A DNA stretch of 64,000 nucleotides, taken from contig CAWDUX010000002.1 in the NCBI GenBank assembly GCA_963805605.1, positions 496,001 to 560,000 of the forward strand, read 5' to 3'. Source of the DNA: Actinocatenispora sp963805605. Its GTDB lineage: Bacteria; Actinomycetota; Actinomycetes; Mycobacteriales; Micromonosporaceae. Below, piece after piece: positions 34,919 through 44,650 of the stretch (positions within the stretch are counted from its first letter, which is position 1; each line of letters opens with the position of its first letter). The notes beneath the pieces are model-generated. The model was not told the origin of the DNA. It saw only the letters and a list, made by a program, of their open reading frames with translations, and did no database searches. The position numbers and the translations under genes are program-made.

Positions 34919-35272
34919 ATCCCACCGCCGACGTGTGCGGGACGGGCTGCATGAGAGCGGCATCGTCGCTAGTATCAGCTTGCCGCCCTCGTTCGGGGTG
35001 AGCCACAGCAGTCTTCCCAGTGGGCACTGCGCCACCTGGGACGGTGCCGGTTACCCTGCCCCATCGGTGGATGAAACCCCTCTGTGTGATAGCGTTCCGG
35101 CGAGCCGCGAGGCTCCATGCCAATGCTCTGACGTGCGGGCGCGGAGTGGTGGCGGCGAAAAGACGAAGACAATGTTGAGCCGGCCCCGACAGGGCGGATC
35201 CCTCATCCACACCTCGGATGCGCGGTCCTGACCCCTGCCGGCATGTTCTGTCGTTGGGGGGCGTGATGGGCT
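34919..35272 (+). other. Promoter/leader region of the ATP synthase operon
   Basis: No credible gene lies in these 354 bp. CTGCAT (34947-34952) and TAGTAT (34970-34975) are spaced by 17 bp and form a plausible promoter, which would give a leader of about 290 nt. A short CCCAG/CTGGG hairpin lies in the middle of the region (about 35016-35040). Confidence 0.45.
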
Positions 35273-35479
35273 GTGACCAAGGGTTCGCAACCAAGTGCCT
35301 GGGACCTGATCACCTTGGGTTCGACAGGCGCGGCATGCGTCATCGGTGGCACCGGTCTCGGGCTCTTGGTCGACTGGCTCGCGGCGACAAGTCCGCTCTT
35401 TTTGTTCGTGGGTCTCGGGCTTGGCATCATATCCGCCTGTCTGACGACGTACATCCGAGTTCGTAACTACCTGAGTTGA
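35273..35479 (+). CDS. AtpI/AtpZ-like small membrane protein
   Basis: The 68-residue product has two membrane helices (about residues 13-36 and 42-60) separated by a short polar turn, the form of AtpZ/AtpI-related proteins encoded ahead of F-type ATPase operons. These are thought to help c-ring assembly or Mg/Ca handling; that is family-level knowledge. The GTG at 35273 has a G-rich upstream sequence. The stop is followed 11 bp later by the next AtpI-like gene. Confidence 0.7.
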   Translation: MTKGSQPSAWDLITLGSTGAACVIGGTGLGLLVDWLAATSPLFLFVGLGLGIISACLTTYIRVRNYLS

Positions 35480-35490
35480 GAGGTCGTCGA

Positions 35491-35895
35491 GTGGTCAACG
35501 CCCAACCTTCAGGTGTCGTGGTCTCGCCGAGGGCGGCCGCGAACCTCAAGAGGTCGCTGGTCCTGGCAATCCCCTGCGGCTTGGTGTCGCTGCTGATCCT
35601 CGCTCTACTCGGACATCCGCTGGGCGGCCTGTTCGTCGTGGTCGGCCTGGCCCTCGGTTTCGTCAATGTCTGGCTGGTCCAGCGGACCGTCGTCCGCTTC
35701 GGTGAGAACCACAGCAAGTCGGCCTTCCTGCGCTCGGTCTTCGGACGACTTGCTGGACTCACCATCATCGGCGCGGTGAGCGCCTACTTCATTCGTCCGG
35801 ACGGATTCGGAATTCTGGCCGGCATCGCCATGTTCCAGGTATTGATGCTGATCGGCGCCATGGCTCCGATGATGAGGGAGTTGCGGCAGTCATGA
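35491..35895 (+). CDS. atpI: ATP synthase I-like membrane protein
   Basis: The 134-residue product has four hydrophobic helices (around residues 24-44, 46-66, 84-103 and 107-126) and is located directly before atpB, the position of the actinobacterial AtpI-like gene. GTG 35491 follows GAGAGG by 7 nt; a TTG five codons upstream overlaps the preceding stop and is less likely. The stop overlaps the atpB start (ATGA), so translation is coupled to subunit a. Confidence 0.75.
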   Translation: MVNAQPSGVVVSPRAAANLKRSLVLAIPCGLVSLLILALLGHPLGGLFVVVGLALGFVNVWLVQRTVVRFGENHSKSAFLRSVFGRLAGLTIIGAVSAYFIRPDGFGILAGIAMFQVLMLIGAMAPMMRELRQS

Positions 35896-36623
35896 CGACG
35901 CTTGCTGAGAAGACCATCGACGTCGGTAACCATCACACCGCGACCATCGGTGGGGTGACCTTCAACGTCGACACGATCCTGGCGACGGTCATCGCCGGAG
36001 CCGTGGTCATCACGCTCGGTCTGATCCTGCGCACCAGCGTGACCAGCGACGGCGTGCCGGGCAAGTTGCAGGTGGGCTGGGAGGCTCTGGTCAACTTCAT
36101 GGAGGACCAGATCCGGTCCCTGATGGGTATCCGGACCGCGCCGTTCGTCGTGCCGCTGTCGGTCTCCCTTTTTGCCTTCATCCTGATCAGCAACTGGCTC
36201 GAACTGCTCCCGGTCCCGGATCACTGGCTGCCCGCGCCCACCGGTGACGTGAACACCACCTATGCGTTGGCGATCCTGGTCATCCTGTGGCTACACGCGG
36301 CGAGCATCCGTAAGAACGGCCCGAAGAACTATATCGCGCACTATTTCAAGCCCTTCAAGGGTCTGGCTCCGCTGAATGTTCTCGAGGAGCTCGTGAAGCC
36401 GATTTCGCTGTCCCTCCGGCTGTTCGGCAACATCTTCGCCGGCGGCCTGATGATCAGCGTCATCGCGTTCCTCTTCCCGGCATACCTGCTGTGGGTGCCC
36501 AATGCCCTTTGGAAGCTGTTCGACATGTTCGTCGGCGTTATCCAGGCAGTGATCTTCGCGTTGCTGACGATCGTCTACTTCGCTCTGCAGCTCGGACAGT
36601 CCGAATCGCACGAGCAGCACTGA
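35892..36623 (+). CDS. atpB: F0F1 ATP synthase subunit a
   Basis: Subunit a forms the proton half-channels against the c-ring. The 243-residue protein has five to six membrane helices and the essential arginine in SLSLRLFGNIFAGG, followed by a final helix (VIFALLTIVYFALQLGQS). The length is typical for actinobacteria. It overlaps the upstream AtpI-like gene by 4 nt and is 76 bp ahead of atpE. Confidence 0.95.
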   Translation: MTTLAEKTIDVGNHHTATIGGVTFNVDTILATVIAGAVVITLGLILRTSVTSDGVPGKLQVGWEALVNFMEDQIRSLMGIRTAPFVVPLSVSLFAFILISNWLELLPVPDHWLPAPTGDVNTTYALAILVILWLHAASIRKNGPKNYIAHYFKPFKGLAPLNVLEELVKPISLSLRLFGNIFAGGLMISVIAFLFPAYLLWVPNALWKLFDMFVGVIQAVIFALLTIVYFALQLGQSESHEQH

Positions 36624-36699
36624 AGCACGCGGAGCGATCCAGCCGGTAACCATGATCCAACCGAGGAACTGAACGTTCCCCAACTAGTAGGAGAAACAC

Positions 36700-36957
36700 A
36701 TGGCAGTGAGCGACCACGCGGTCACCATGGCCGGGGCGTTGATCGGCGGCGGCCTCATCCTGGGTGGTGGCGCCATTGGTGCCGGCATCGGTGACGGCCT
36801 GGCCGGTAGCCAGCTGGTGGCCGGCGTCGCCCGGCAGCCGGAGGCACAGGGTCGGCTGTTCACGCCGTTCCTCATCACGGTCGGTCTGGTGGAGGCCGCG
36901 TACTTCATCAACCTCGTCTTCATGATCATCTTCGTGTACGTCCTCGGCGGCAAGTAG
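36700..36957 (+). CDS. atpE: F0F1 ATP synthase subunit c
   Basis: The 85-residue hairpin protein forms the proton-driven rotor ring. Helix 1 is Gly-rich (IGGGLILGGGAIGAGIGDGLAG), the polar loop contains ARQPEAQ, and helix 2 carries the proton-binding Glu65 in VGLVEAAYFI. A strong AGGAG site precedes the ATG. Only 5 bp separate it from atpF. Confidence 0.96.
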   Translation: MAVSDHAVTMAGALIGGGLILGGGAIGAGIGDGLAGSQLVAGVARQPEAQGRLFTPFLITVGLVEAAYFINLVFMIIFVYVLGGK

Positions 36958-36962
36958 ACGTC

Positions 36963-37511
36963 ATGCAGACACATCTCGCAGCGGGCAACATCATTTTCCC
37001 GAACGGGACGTTCTTTGCCGAGCTGCTGGCCTTCATCGTGGTTCTCGTGGTGCTGTGGCGGTGGGTACTTCCGCCGGTTCGCAAGGCGATGACCGATCGG
37101 CAGGCGCTGATCCGTAGCCAGCTCGAAGAGGGCAGGGTGGCGTCTGAGCGGCTGAAGGAAGCAGAGGCCGAGTACAAGAAGGCGCTGAACGAGGCGCGCA
37201 CCACGGCTGCTGCCATTCGGGACGAGGCACGTGCGGACGCCGGCGCCATCCGTGAGGAGATCCTCGCGAAGGCTGCCGAGGACCGTGACCGGCTGGTCGC
37301 CTCGGGCCGCGAGCAGTTGGTGACCGAGCGGCAGGCTCTGGTACGCGAACTGCGCAGCGAACTGGGCTCCCTGGCCATCGAGCTGTCCGGGCGCATCATC
37401 GGCGAGTCGCTGGTGGACGAGGCGCGGCAGCGCGGCACCGTACAGCGGTTCCTGACCGAGCTGGAGAACGAGGCGGGCGATGCTCCCGCCGGCGCGGGAG
37501 GGCGGCGCTGA
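36963..37511 (+). CDS. atpF: F0F1 ATP synthase subunit b
   Basis: Subunit b is the peripheral stalk. The 182-residue protein has one N-terminal membrane helix (LLAFIVVLVVLWRWVLPPV, about 21-40), then a long charged coiled coil (ERLKEAEAEYKKALNEARTT and onward). The last base of its TGA is the first base of the atpH ATG, so the two stator subunits are translationally coupled. Confidence 0.94.
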   Translation: MQTHLAAGNIIFPNGTFFAELLAFIVVLVVLWRWVLPPVRKAMTDRQALIRSQLEEGRVASERLKEAEAEYKKALNEARTTAAAIRDEARADAGAIREEILAKAAEDRDRLVASGREQLVTERQALVRELRSELGSLAIELSGRIIGESLVDEARQRGTVQRFLTELENEAGDAPAGAGGRR

Positions 37512-38335
37512 TGGAGGGCAGCAGTCGCGAGTCGGCCGCTGCGGCGACGGACGAACTCAACGAATACGCGCGGGGCGCCGCAGTGGCGGACATCGTGGCG
37601 GTCGGTGAGGACCTGCTCAACGTGGCCTCGGTACTGCGTCGTGAGCCGGGACTGCGGCGTGCTCTCGCCGACCCGTCCCGGGACGGCGAGGCACGTCGGG
37701 GGCTTGCCCAGTCGCTGTTCGGTGACCGGATCTCGGCTGCGGCGGGCGATCAGTTCGGCGCCCTCGTCCGTGGACGCTGGTCGGCCACGGCGGACCTGCT
37801 CGACGCCACCGAACTGCTCGGCGTCGAGGCGTTGCTGGCCAGCGCGGAGAAGGGCGGCACGCTCGACGATGTCGAGGACGCGCTGTTCCGGTTCCGTCAG
37901 GTGGTTGCCGCCGAGCCGGAGCTGGCTTCGGCACTGGGGGACAGCACCGCCGACGCGGAGCGTCAGCGTGAACTTCTCCGGACGCTACTGACCGGCAAGG
38001 TCGACCCGCTGACCGAACGTCTGGCCGAACTGGCCGCGACACGCTTCGGTGGCCGGGGCTTCGACGCGGCGCTATTGCGTCTGGTCGAGCTGGCCGCTGC
38101 CCGTAGGGAACGCCAGATCGCCTACGTCACCGTGGCGGCACCACTGGCCGAGGCCGACGAGGAGCGCTTGGTCAGCGTGCTGAGCAGGATGTACGGTCGA
38201 CAGGTCGCAGTGCGACTGTCCGTGGACCCTGAGTTGATCGGCGGGATGCGGGTCAGGGTCGGCTACGACCTCTATGACGGCACCGTCATCCGGCGGCTGA
38301 CCGACGCCAGGAGTGCTCTGGTAGGTCGTCGATAG
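37511..38335 (+). CDS. atpH: F0F1 ATP synthase subunit delta
   Basis: Subunit delta links the peripheral stalk to the F1 head. At 274 residues it is the long form usual in actinobacteria. The C-terminal part contains the conserved IAYVTVAAPLAEADEERL and the PELIGGMRVRVGYDLYDGTV segment typical of the OSCP family. It overlaps atpF by one base, and a 180-bp gap separates it from atpA. Confidence 0.93.
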   Translation: MEGSSRESAAAATDELNEYARGAAVADIVAVGEDLLNVASVLRREPGLRRALADPSRDGEARRGLAQSLFGDRISAAAGDQFGALVRGRWSATADLLDATELLGVEALLASAEKGGTLDDVEDALFRFRQVVAAEPELASALGDSTADAERQRELLRTLLTGKVDPLTERLAELAATRFGGRGFDAALLRLVELAAARRERQIAYVTVAAPLAEADEERLVSVLSRMYGRQVAVRLSVDPELIGGMRVRVGYDLYDGTVIRRLTDARSALVGRR

Positions 38336-38515
38336 ACCCGGTTCGTGGATAGGCCGAGATGTGGCGCTCGCGCGGTGCGGGTGGCCTGACGTGTGACAGC
38401 GATTGGGAACAGAAGATAGCGATCGGGTTCGTCCGGGATGGTAGCCGCTACCTGGCACCCGGTTTCGGACGAGAACTAGACCGCCCACCCATTGACGAGG
38501 GACGAGGACTGAAAG

Positions 38516-40159
<1,644 letters not shown>

Positions 40160-40162
40160 CCG

Positions 40163-41095
40163 ATGGCCGCACAGCTACGGGTACTCCGCCGTCGGGTCCG
40201 ATCGGTCCGGTCCACCGGGAAGATCACCAAGGCGCAGGAGCTCATCGCCACCAGCCGGATCGCCAAGGCGCAGGAGCGGGTCAAAGCGGCGGAGCCGTAC
40301 GCTGCGGCGATCACCGGTGTGCTCACCGCACTGGCCTCCAGCGCGACGATGGACCATCCGCTGCTGGTGCCGCGCGAAACCGTGCGGCGCGCCGGAGTGC
40401 TGGTTGTCACCAGCGACCGGGGCATGTGCGGTGGGTACAACGCCAACGTGATCCGAACCGCGGAGCGGTTGATCAGCCGGCTGCGCGAGGACGGTATCGA
40501 ACCGGTGCTCTATGTGATCGGCCGTAAGGGCCTGGCGTACTACCGCTTCCGGGACCGCGCCATCGCGCAGAGCTGGACCGGTTTCTCCGAGCAGCCCGGC
40601 TTCGAGGATGCCCGGCAGGCCGGCGAGACGATGATCGAGGCGTTCACGGCCGGCGCCGACGATACCGATGAGGATGCCGGCGAGGACCAGATCACCGGCA
40701 TCGACGAGCTGCACGTGGTGTACACGCACCTGCGGTCGATGATGTCGCAGGTGCCGACCGCCACCCGGGTCGCTCCGATGGAGATCGAGGAGACGGACGA
40801 GCCGTCGAGCGGTATTCCACCGCTCTACGAGTTCGAGCCGGAGGCCGAGACGCTGCTCGACGCACTGCTGCCGAAGTACGTCACCACCCGCGTCTATGCC
40901 GCACTGCTCGACTCGGCGGCCAGTGAGTCGGCCGCCCGGCGTACCGCGATGAAGAGCGCGACGGACAACGCGAACGACATCGCCAAGACGCTCACCCGAC
41001 AGATGAACGCGGCCCGGCAGGCCGCCATCACCCAGGAGATCAGCGAGATCGTTGGCGGCGTTGACGCGCTCGCCGCGTCAGGAAGTGAAGAGTGA
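40163..41095 (+). CDS. atpG: F0F1 ATP synthase subunit gamma
   Basis: Subunit gamma is the central rotor shaft. The 310-residue protein begins with the coiled coil AAQLRVLRRRVRSVRSTGKITKAQ, has the conserved TSDRGMCGGYNANV block and ends with the antiparallel coil RQMNAARQAAITQEISEIVGG. An actinobacterial acidic loop (about 170-180, ADDTDEDAGED) is present. Three bp separate it from atpA, and it overlaps the atpD start region. Confidence 0.95.
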   Translation: MAAQLRVLRRRVRSVRSTGKITKAQELIATSRIAKAQERVKAAEPYAAAITGVLTALASSATMDHPLLVPRETVRRAGVLVVTSDRGMCGGYNANVIRTAERLISRLREDGIEPVLYVIGRKGLAYYRFRDRAIAQSWTGFSEQPGFEDARQAGETMIEAFTAGADDTDEDAGEDQITGIDELHVVYTHLRSMMSQVPTATRVAPMEIEETDEPSSGIPPLYEFEPEAETLLDALLPKYVTTRVYAALLDSAASESAARRTAMKSATDNANDIAKTLTRQMNAARQAAITQEISEIVGGVDALAASGSEE

Positions 41096-42537
41096 TGACC
41101 ACGACTGCTCAGGACAAGGCGACGGCCGTCGGCCGGGTGGCCCGGGTGATCGGCGCCGTGGTCGACGTCGAGTTCCCGCGCGAGGCCATGCCCGGGATCT
41201 ACAACGCGTTGAAGGTCGACGTCGAACTGTCGGCCGGCAAGGAGGAGATCACCCTGGAGGTCGCCCAGCACCTGGGCGACAACATGGTCCGGGCGATCTC
41301 CCTGCGGCCGACCGACGGCATGGTGCGCGGTGCCGAGGTACGCGACACCGGCGAGTCGATCTCGGTGCCTGTCGGCGACGCCACCAAGGGTCACGTGTTC
41401 AACGTGATCGGCGATGTGCTGAACCTCAAGGACGGTGAGAAGTTCGAGGTCACCGAGCGTTGGCCGATCCACCGGCAGCCGCCGGCGTTCGCCGACCTCG
41501 AGCCGAAGAGCGAGATGCTGGAGACCGGCATCAAGGTGCTCGACCTGCTCACCCCGTACGTCAAGGGTGGCAAGATCGGCCTGTTCGGCGGTGCCGGCGT
41601 CGGCAAGACGGTGCTGATCCAGGAGATGATCTACCGGGTCGCGCAGAACTTCGGTGGTACGTCGGTCTTCGCCGGTGTGGGTGAGCGTACCCGTGAGGGT
41701 AACGACCTCATCGGTGAGATGACCGAGATGAACGTCTTCGACAAGACGGCTCTGGTGTTCGGTCAGATGGACGAGCCGCCGGGCACCCGGCTGCGCGTCG
41801 CGCTGTCCGCACTGACCATGGCCGAGTACTTCCGGGACGTGCAGAACCAGGAAGTGCTGCTGTTCATCGACAACATCTTCCGGTTCACCCAGGCCGGTTC
41901 GGAGGTGTCGACCCTGCTGGGCCGGATGCCGTCCGCGGTGGGTTACCAGCCAACGCTGGCCGACGAGATGGGTCTACTCCAGGAGCGGATCACCTCGGTA
42001 CGGGGCAGGGCGATCACCTCGATGCAGGCGATCTACGTGCCGGCCGACGACTACACCGACCCGGCGCCGGCGACCACGTTCGCGCACCTGGACGCGACCA
42101 CCAACCTGGAGCGGTCCATCTCGGACAAGGGCATCTACCCGGCGGTGGACCCGCTGGCGTCGACGTCCCGGCTGCTCGCTCCGGCCTACGTGGGCAACGA
42201 GCACTACCAGGTCGCTTCCACGGTCAAGGAGATCCTGCAGAAGTACAAGGATCTGCAGGACATCATCGCCATCCTCGGTATGGACGAATTGTCCGAAGAG
42301 GACAAGGTGACGGTGAACCGGGCGCGTCGGATCGAGCGCTTCCTGTCCCAGAACACGTTCATGGCTGAGAAGTTCACCGGTCTGAGCGGCTCCTTCGTTC
42401 CGCTGAAGGAGACCATCGAGGCATTCAAGAAGCTGTCCGAGGGTGAGTACGACCACCTACCGGAGCAGGCCTTCTTCATGTGTGGTGGCCTGGAGGACCT
42501 GGAGCGCAACGCGCACGAGCTGACGAAGAACGACTGA
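41095..42537 (+). CDS. atpD: F0F1 ATP synthase subunit beta
   Basis: The 480-residue catalytic subunit makes ATP from ADP and phosphate. The P-loop GGAGVGKTV, the GERTREGND segment with the catalytic glutamate and the ALSGSF-like region near the C-terminus are intact. ATG 41095 is 9 nt after GGAAG; a GTG three bases upstream is an alternative. The gene is followed by a hairpin and a 193-bp gap before atpC, which is unusual for this operon. Confidence 0.96.
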   Translation: MTTTAQDKATAVGRVARVIGAVVDVEFPREAMPGIYNALKVDVELSAGKEEITLEVAQHLGDNMVRAISLRPTDGMVRGAEVRDTGESISVPVGDATKGHVFNVIGDVLNLKDGEKFEVTERWPIHRQPPAFADLEPKSEMLETGIKVLDLLTPYVKGGKIGLFGGAGVGKTVLIQEMIYRVAQNFGGTSVFAGVGERTREGNDLIGEMTEMNVFDKTALVFGQMDEPPGTRLRVALSALTMAEYFRDVQNQEVLLFIDNIFRFTQAGSEVSTLLGRMPSAVGYQPTLADEMGLLQERITSVRGRAITSMQAIYVPADDYTDPAPATTFAHLDATTNLERSISDKGIYPAVDPLASTSRLLAPAYVGNEHYQVASTVKEILQKYKDLQDIIAILGMDELSEEDKVTVNRARRIERFLSQNTFMAEKFTGLSGSFVPLKETIEAFKKLSEGEYDHLPEQAFFMCGGLEDLERNAHELTKND

Positions 42538-42554
42538 CGAGCGAGCTCGCGAAG

Positions 42555-42590
42555 CCTGGGCCGGCGTCCCGCACGGGGCACCGGCCCAGG
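42555..42590 (+). terminator. Terminator-like hairpin between atpD and atpC
   Basis: Exact 10-bp arms (42555-42564 and 42581-42590) enclose a further short CCC/GGG stem. The hairpin begins 18 bp after the atpD stop and is followed by TCTCATC. It could end or attenuate the main atp transcript before atpC. Confidence 0.6.
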
Positions 42591-42689
42591 TCTCATCGGA
42601 AGCTCCGATGTGCGTAGTTGCGTTCTGAGACGTGCGCCGTATCACTGTTTCAGCATCAGCCCGCTGCCTTTCCGGTACGGGACACGCAT

Positions 42690-42695
42690 TAGACT
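42690..42695 (+). promoter_or_regulatory. Possible -10 element for atpC
   Basis: TAGACT lies 35 bp before the atpC GTG and downstream of the hairpin. No good -35 hexamer is visible. Confidence 0.25.
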
Positions 42696-42730
42696 TCACG
42701 ACCAAACCCCCGGCACGCGAGGAGTACAGG

Positions 42731-43021
42731 GTGGCGAACCAGCTGCACGTCGAGCTTGTCGCGGTTGAGCAGAAGGTGTGGACCGGCGACGCGAAGATGC
42801 TCATCGCGCGGACGGTCGAGGGTGAGCTCGGTGTGCTGCACGGCCATGCGCCGCTGCTGGGTCAGCTCGCTGACCCCGGCGTGGTACGCATCCAGTTGGA
42901 GGACGGGGACGAGCTGGCCTACACGGTCAACGGCGGCTTCCTGTCGGTCACCGAGCATGGGGTAACGGTGCTCGCGGAGACCTGCGAGCCGGCCGAGTCT
43001 TCCGTCGCCAGCGCCCGCTAG
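42731..43021 (+). CDS. atpC: F0F1 ATP synthase subunit epsilon, short form
   Basis: The 96-residue protein contains the whole N-terminal beta-sandwich of epsilon (LHVELVAVEQKVWTGDAKML, VLHGHAPLLGQL, VNGGFLSVTEHGVTVLAE) that binds gamma and the c-ring. It stops after ETCEPAESSVASAR and so lacks the C-terminal two-helix domain used in other bacteria to inhibit ATP hydrolysis. The downstream gene starts 22 bp later, so no frameshifted tail is hidden. GTG 42731 has GAGGAG upstream. It is separated from atpD by a hairpin and may be expressed independently. Confidence 0.92.
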   Translation: MANQLHVELVAVEQKVWTGDAKMLIARTVEGELGVLHGHAPLLGQLADPGVVRIQLEDGDELAYTVNGGFLSVTEHGVTVLAETCEPAESSVASAR

Positions 43022-43042
43022 CAGGGCGGGTGTGAGGCACCG

Positions 43043-43504
43043 ATGCAGTTCTTCGAGGCGATCGGGGTCGGTGTCCTCATTGTGCTCGTGGTGCTCTGCC
43101 TGCTGTTTCTCCGACGGGCCTATCTCGCGCATGGCGGCGGCACCGTCGAAGTGAGCGTACGGCTGTCGTCCCGGATCAGAGGCCGCGGTTGGGCTCCCGG
43201 TTTCGGCCGCTTCGCCGGGGACGAACTTCGCTGGTATCGCATGTTCAGTTTCGCGTTCCGGCCCCGCAAGATCTTTTCCCGACGGGAGCTGGTCATCCGC
43301 TCGCGTCGGGCCCCGGACGGGCCAGAGCTGCTCGGCCTGCCGGAGAACAGCCAGATCCTGTGTTGTATCAGCGGCCGCGGCACGGTCGAGGTCGCGATGG
43401 CCGAAGGCGCGTTGACCGGATTCCTCTCCTGGCTCGAGGCCGCCCCACCTGGGGTGGCCTCGAGGCGTTTCCGGGCTCTGCCCGCCGACGAGCAGGCCGG
43501 CTGA
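43043..43504 (+). CDS. DUF2550 membrane protein
   Basis: The 153-residue product has one N-terminal membrane helix (about 6-26: AIGVGVLIVLVVLCLLFLRRAYL) and a basic cytosolic domain with RSRRAPDGPELLGLPENSQIL. It corresponds in position and pattern to the DUF2550 gene that follows atpC in many actinobacteria (Rv1312 in M. tuberculosis, from memory). The function is not established. It begins 21 bp after atpC and is convergent with the VOC gene. Confidence 0.82.
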   Translation: MQFFEAIGVGVLIVLVVLCLLFLRRAYLAHGGGTVEVSVRLSSRIRGRGWAPGFGRFAGDELRWYRMFSFAFRPRKIFSRRELVIRSRRAPDGPELLGLPENSQILCCISGRGTVEVAMAEGALTGFLSWLEAAPPGVASRRFRALPADEQAG

Positions 43505-43513
43505 CCCGGCCGG

Positions 43514-43966
43514 TCAGACTCCCGGCAACGGACCTGCCGGCGGGTCCTCGGCCACCAGTTCCACCTCGAAGCCCTGGCCGTCGGCCAGGTATGCGGCGTA
43601 GTGGCCCTGGCCTCCGGCGTACGGGTGGCGGTCGGCGAACAGAAGTTGCCAGCCGTGCGCGGGAGCGGCCGTGACCAGCGTGTCGAGTTCCTCGCGACTG
43701 CCCGCGTGCAGCGCCAGATGGTTGAGCCCGGGTCGGGTCCGTTCGTGTGCCTCGCCGGTCAACGCGGAGGAGCGCTCCATCACCAGGTACGCGTCGCGGA
43801 GTCGCCAGCTCCGGCCGCCGTCCCAGTGCTGGAACGGCTGGTAGCCGAGGTGTTCCAGCAGCCAGCCCCAGGCCCGTTCCGCGGCGTCCAGCTCCGCCAC
43901 CCACAGCTCCAGGTGGTGCAGTGCGCCCCGGTTCGTCGTACTCAGCGCTGGCCACCCGGTTTCCAC
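43514..43966 (-). CDS. VOC/glyoxalase-fold protein
   Basis: The 150-residue protein contains one vicinal-oxygen-chelate unit pair: LHHLELWVAELDAAERAWGWLLEHLG at the N-terminus, LNHLALHAGSREELD in the centre and a C-terminal YAAYLADGQGFEVELV strand. His and Glu residues that could bind metal are present. Reactions of this fold are too diverse to assign one. The start is taken as GTG 43966, which overlaps the end of the adenosyltransferase gene by 25 nt; no better start or ribosome binding site is visible, so the N-terminus is uncertain. Both genes run on the minus strand and are probably co-transcribed. Confidence 0.75.
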   Translation of the reverse strand: METGWPALSTTNRGALHHLELWVAELDAAERAWGWLLEHLGYQPFQHWDGGRSWRLRDAYLVMERSSALTGEAHERTRPGLNHLALHAGSREELDTLVTAAPAHGWQLLFADRHPYAGGQGHYAAYLADGQGFEVELVAEDPPAGPLPGV

Positions 43967-44535
43967 AGCACGTCGCCGTCCGGATTGGCCAGCCGGGACA
44001 GGATGAACAACAGATCGGACAGTCGGTTCAGATACTTCGCGGTCAGTACATTGCTGCGCGGGTCTTCGGCGTCGGCGGTTTCCTCGTCGCGCGTCAGCAG
44101 CGCCCACGCCGAGCGTTCGGCGCGGCGGGCCACCGTACGGGCGTGGTGCAGCAACGCCGCTCCCGCGGTGCCGCCGGGCAGAATGAACGAGTCGAGTGGC
44201 CGGCACCGGGTGTTGAACTCGTCGCACCAGGCTTCCAGCCGGGTGATGTAGTCGTCGGTGACACGCAGCGGCGGATGCTTGGGGTCGGGCACGATCGGGG
44301 TGGCGAGGTCCGCACCGACATCGAACAGGTCGTTCTGGATACGGGACAACACGTCACGCAGTTCGTCGTCGAGACCGCCGAGGGCCAGCGCCATGCCCAG
44401 GGCCGCATTGGTCTCATCGACGTCGGCGTAGGCGCCGATCCGCGCATCGGTCTTGGGCACCCGGCTGAAGTCGTTGAGGCCGGTGCTGCCGTCGTCCCCG
44501 GTACGGGTATAGATCTTGGTCAGGTGGACTGCCAT
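43942..44535 (-). CDS. pduO: PduO-type ATP:cob(I)alamin adenosyltransferase
   Basis: The 197-residue enzyme transfers the adenosyl group of ATP to cob(I)alamin to form coenzyme B12. The N-terminal KIYTRTGDDGSTGL nucleotide loop and the RNVLTAKYLNRLSDLLF-like segment (here PRSNVLTAKYLNRLSDLLF) are diagnostic of the PduO/MMAB family. ATG 44535 has no ribosome binding site, and TAGGCT lies 6 nt before it, so the message is probably leaderless. It is divergent from murA, 115 bp away. The same gene occupies the equivalent position in mycobacteria. Confidence 0.92.
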   Translation of the reverse strand: MAVHLTKIYTRTGDDGSTGLNDFSRVPKTDARIGAYADVDETNAALGMALALGGLDDELRDVLSRIQNDLFDVGADLATPIVPDPKHPPLRVTDDYITRLEAWCDEFNTRCRPLDSFILPGGTAGAALLHHARTVARRAERSAWALLTRDEETADAEDPRSNVLTAKYLNRLSDLLFILSRLANPDGDVLWKPGGQR

Positions 44536-44541
44536 CGGGCC

Positions 44542-44547
44542 AGCCTA
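44542..44547 (-). promoter_or_regulatory. -10 element for leaderless adenosyltransferase gene
   Basis: On the minus strand TAGGCT ends 6 nt before ATG 44535, with no ribosome binding site. Confidence 0.5.
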
Positions 44548-44637
44548 GCGGCACGGCGGGAACTGAGAGCCGGACCGCCGTACGGTATCGGTCACGTCGG
44601 TGGCGGGCCGGCTGCACAGGGGTACCGGTCGGCCCCC

Positions 44638-44643
44638 TACGAT
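44638..44643 (+). promoter_or_regulatory. -10 element for leaderless murA
   Basis: TACGAT ends 7 nt before GTG 44651. The upstream ATG at 44642 lies inside this hexamer and is therefore an unlikely start. Confidence 0.5.
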
Positions 44644-44650
44644 GGCGCGC

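Noticed and set aside
34919..35272. tRNA or riboswitch in the atp leader
   Set aside because: No cloverleaf, T-arm GTTCRA motif in context, or known riboswitch core could be identified by eye.
43022..43042. Frameshifted C-terminus of atpC
   Set aside because: Only 21 bp separate atpC from the DUF2550 gene, too little for the missing helical domain.
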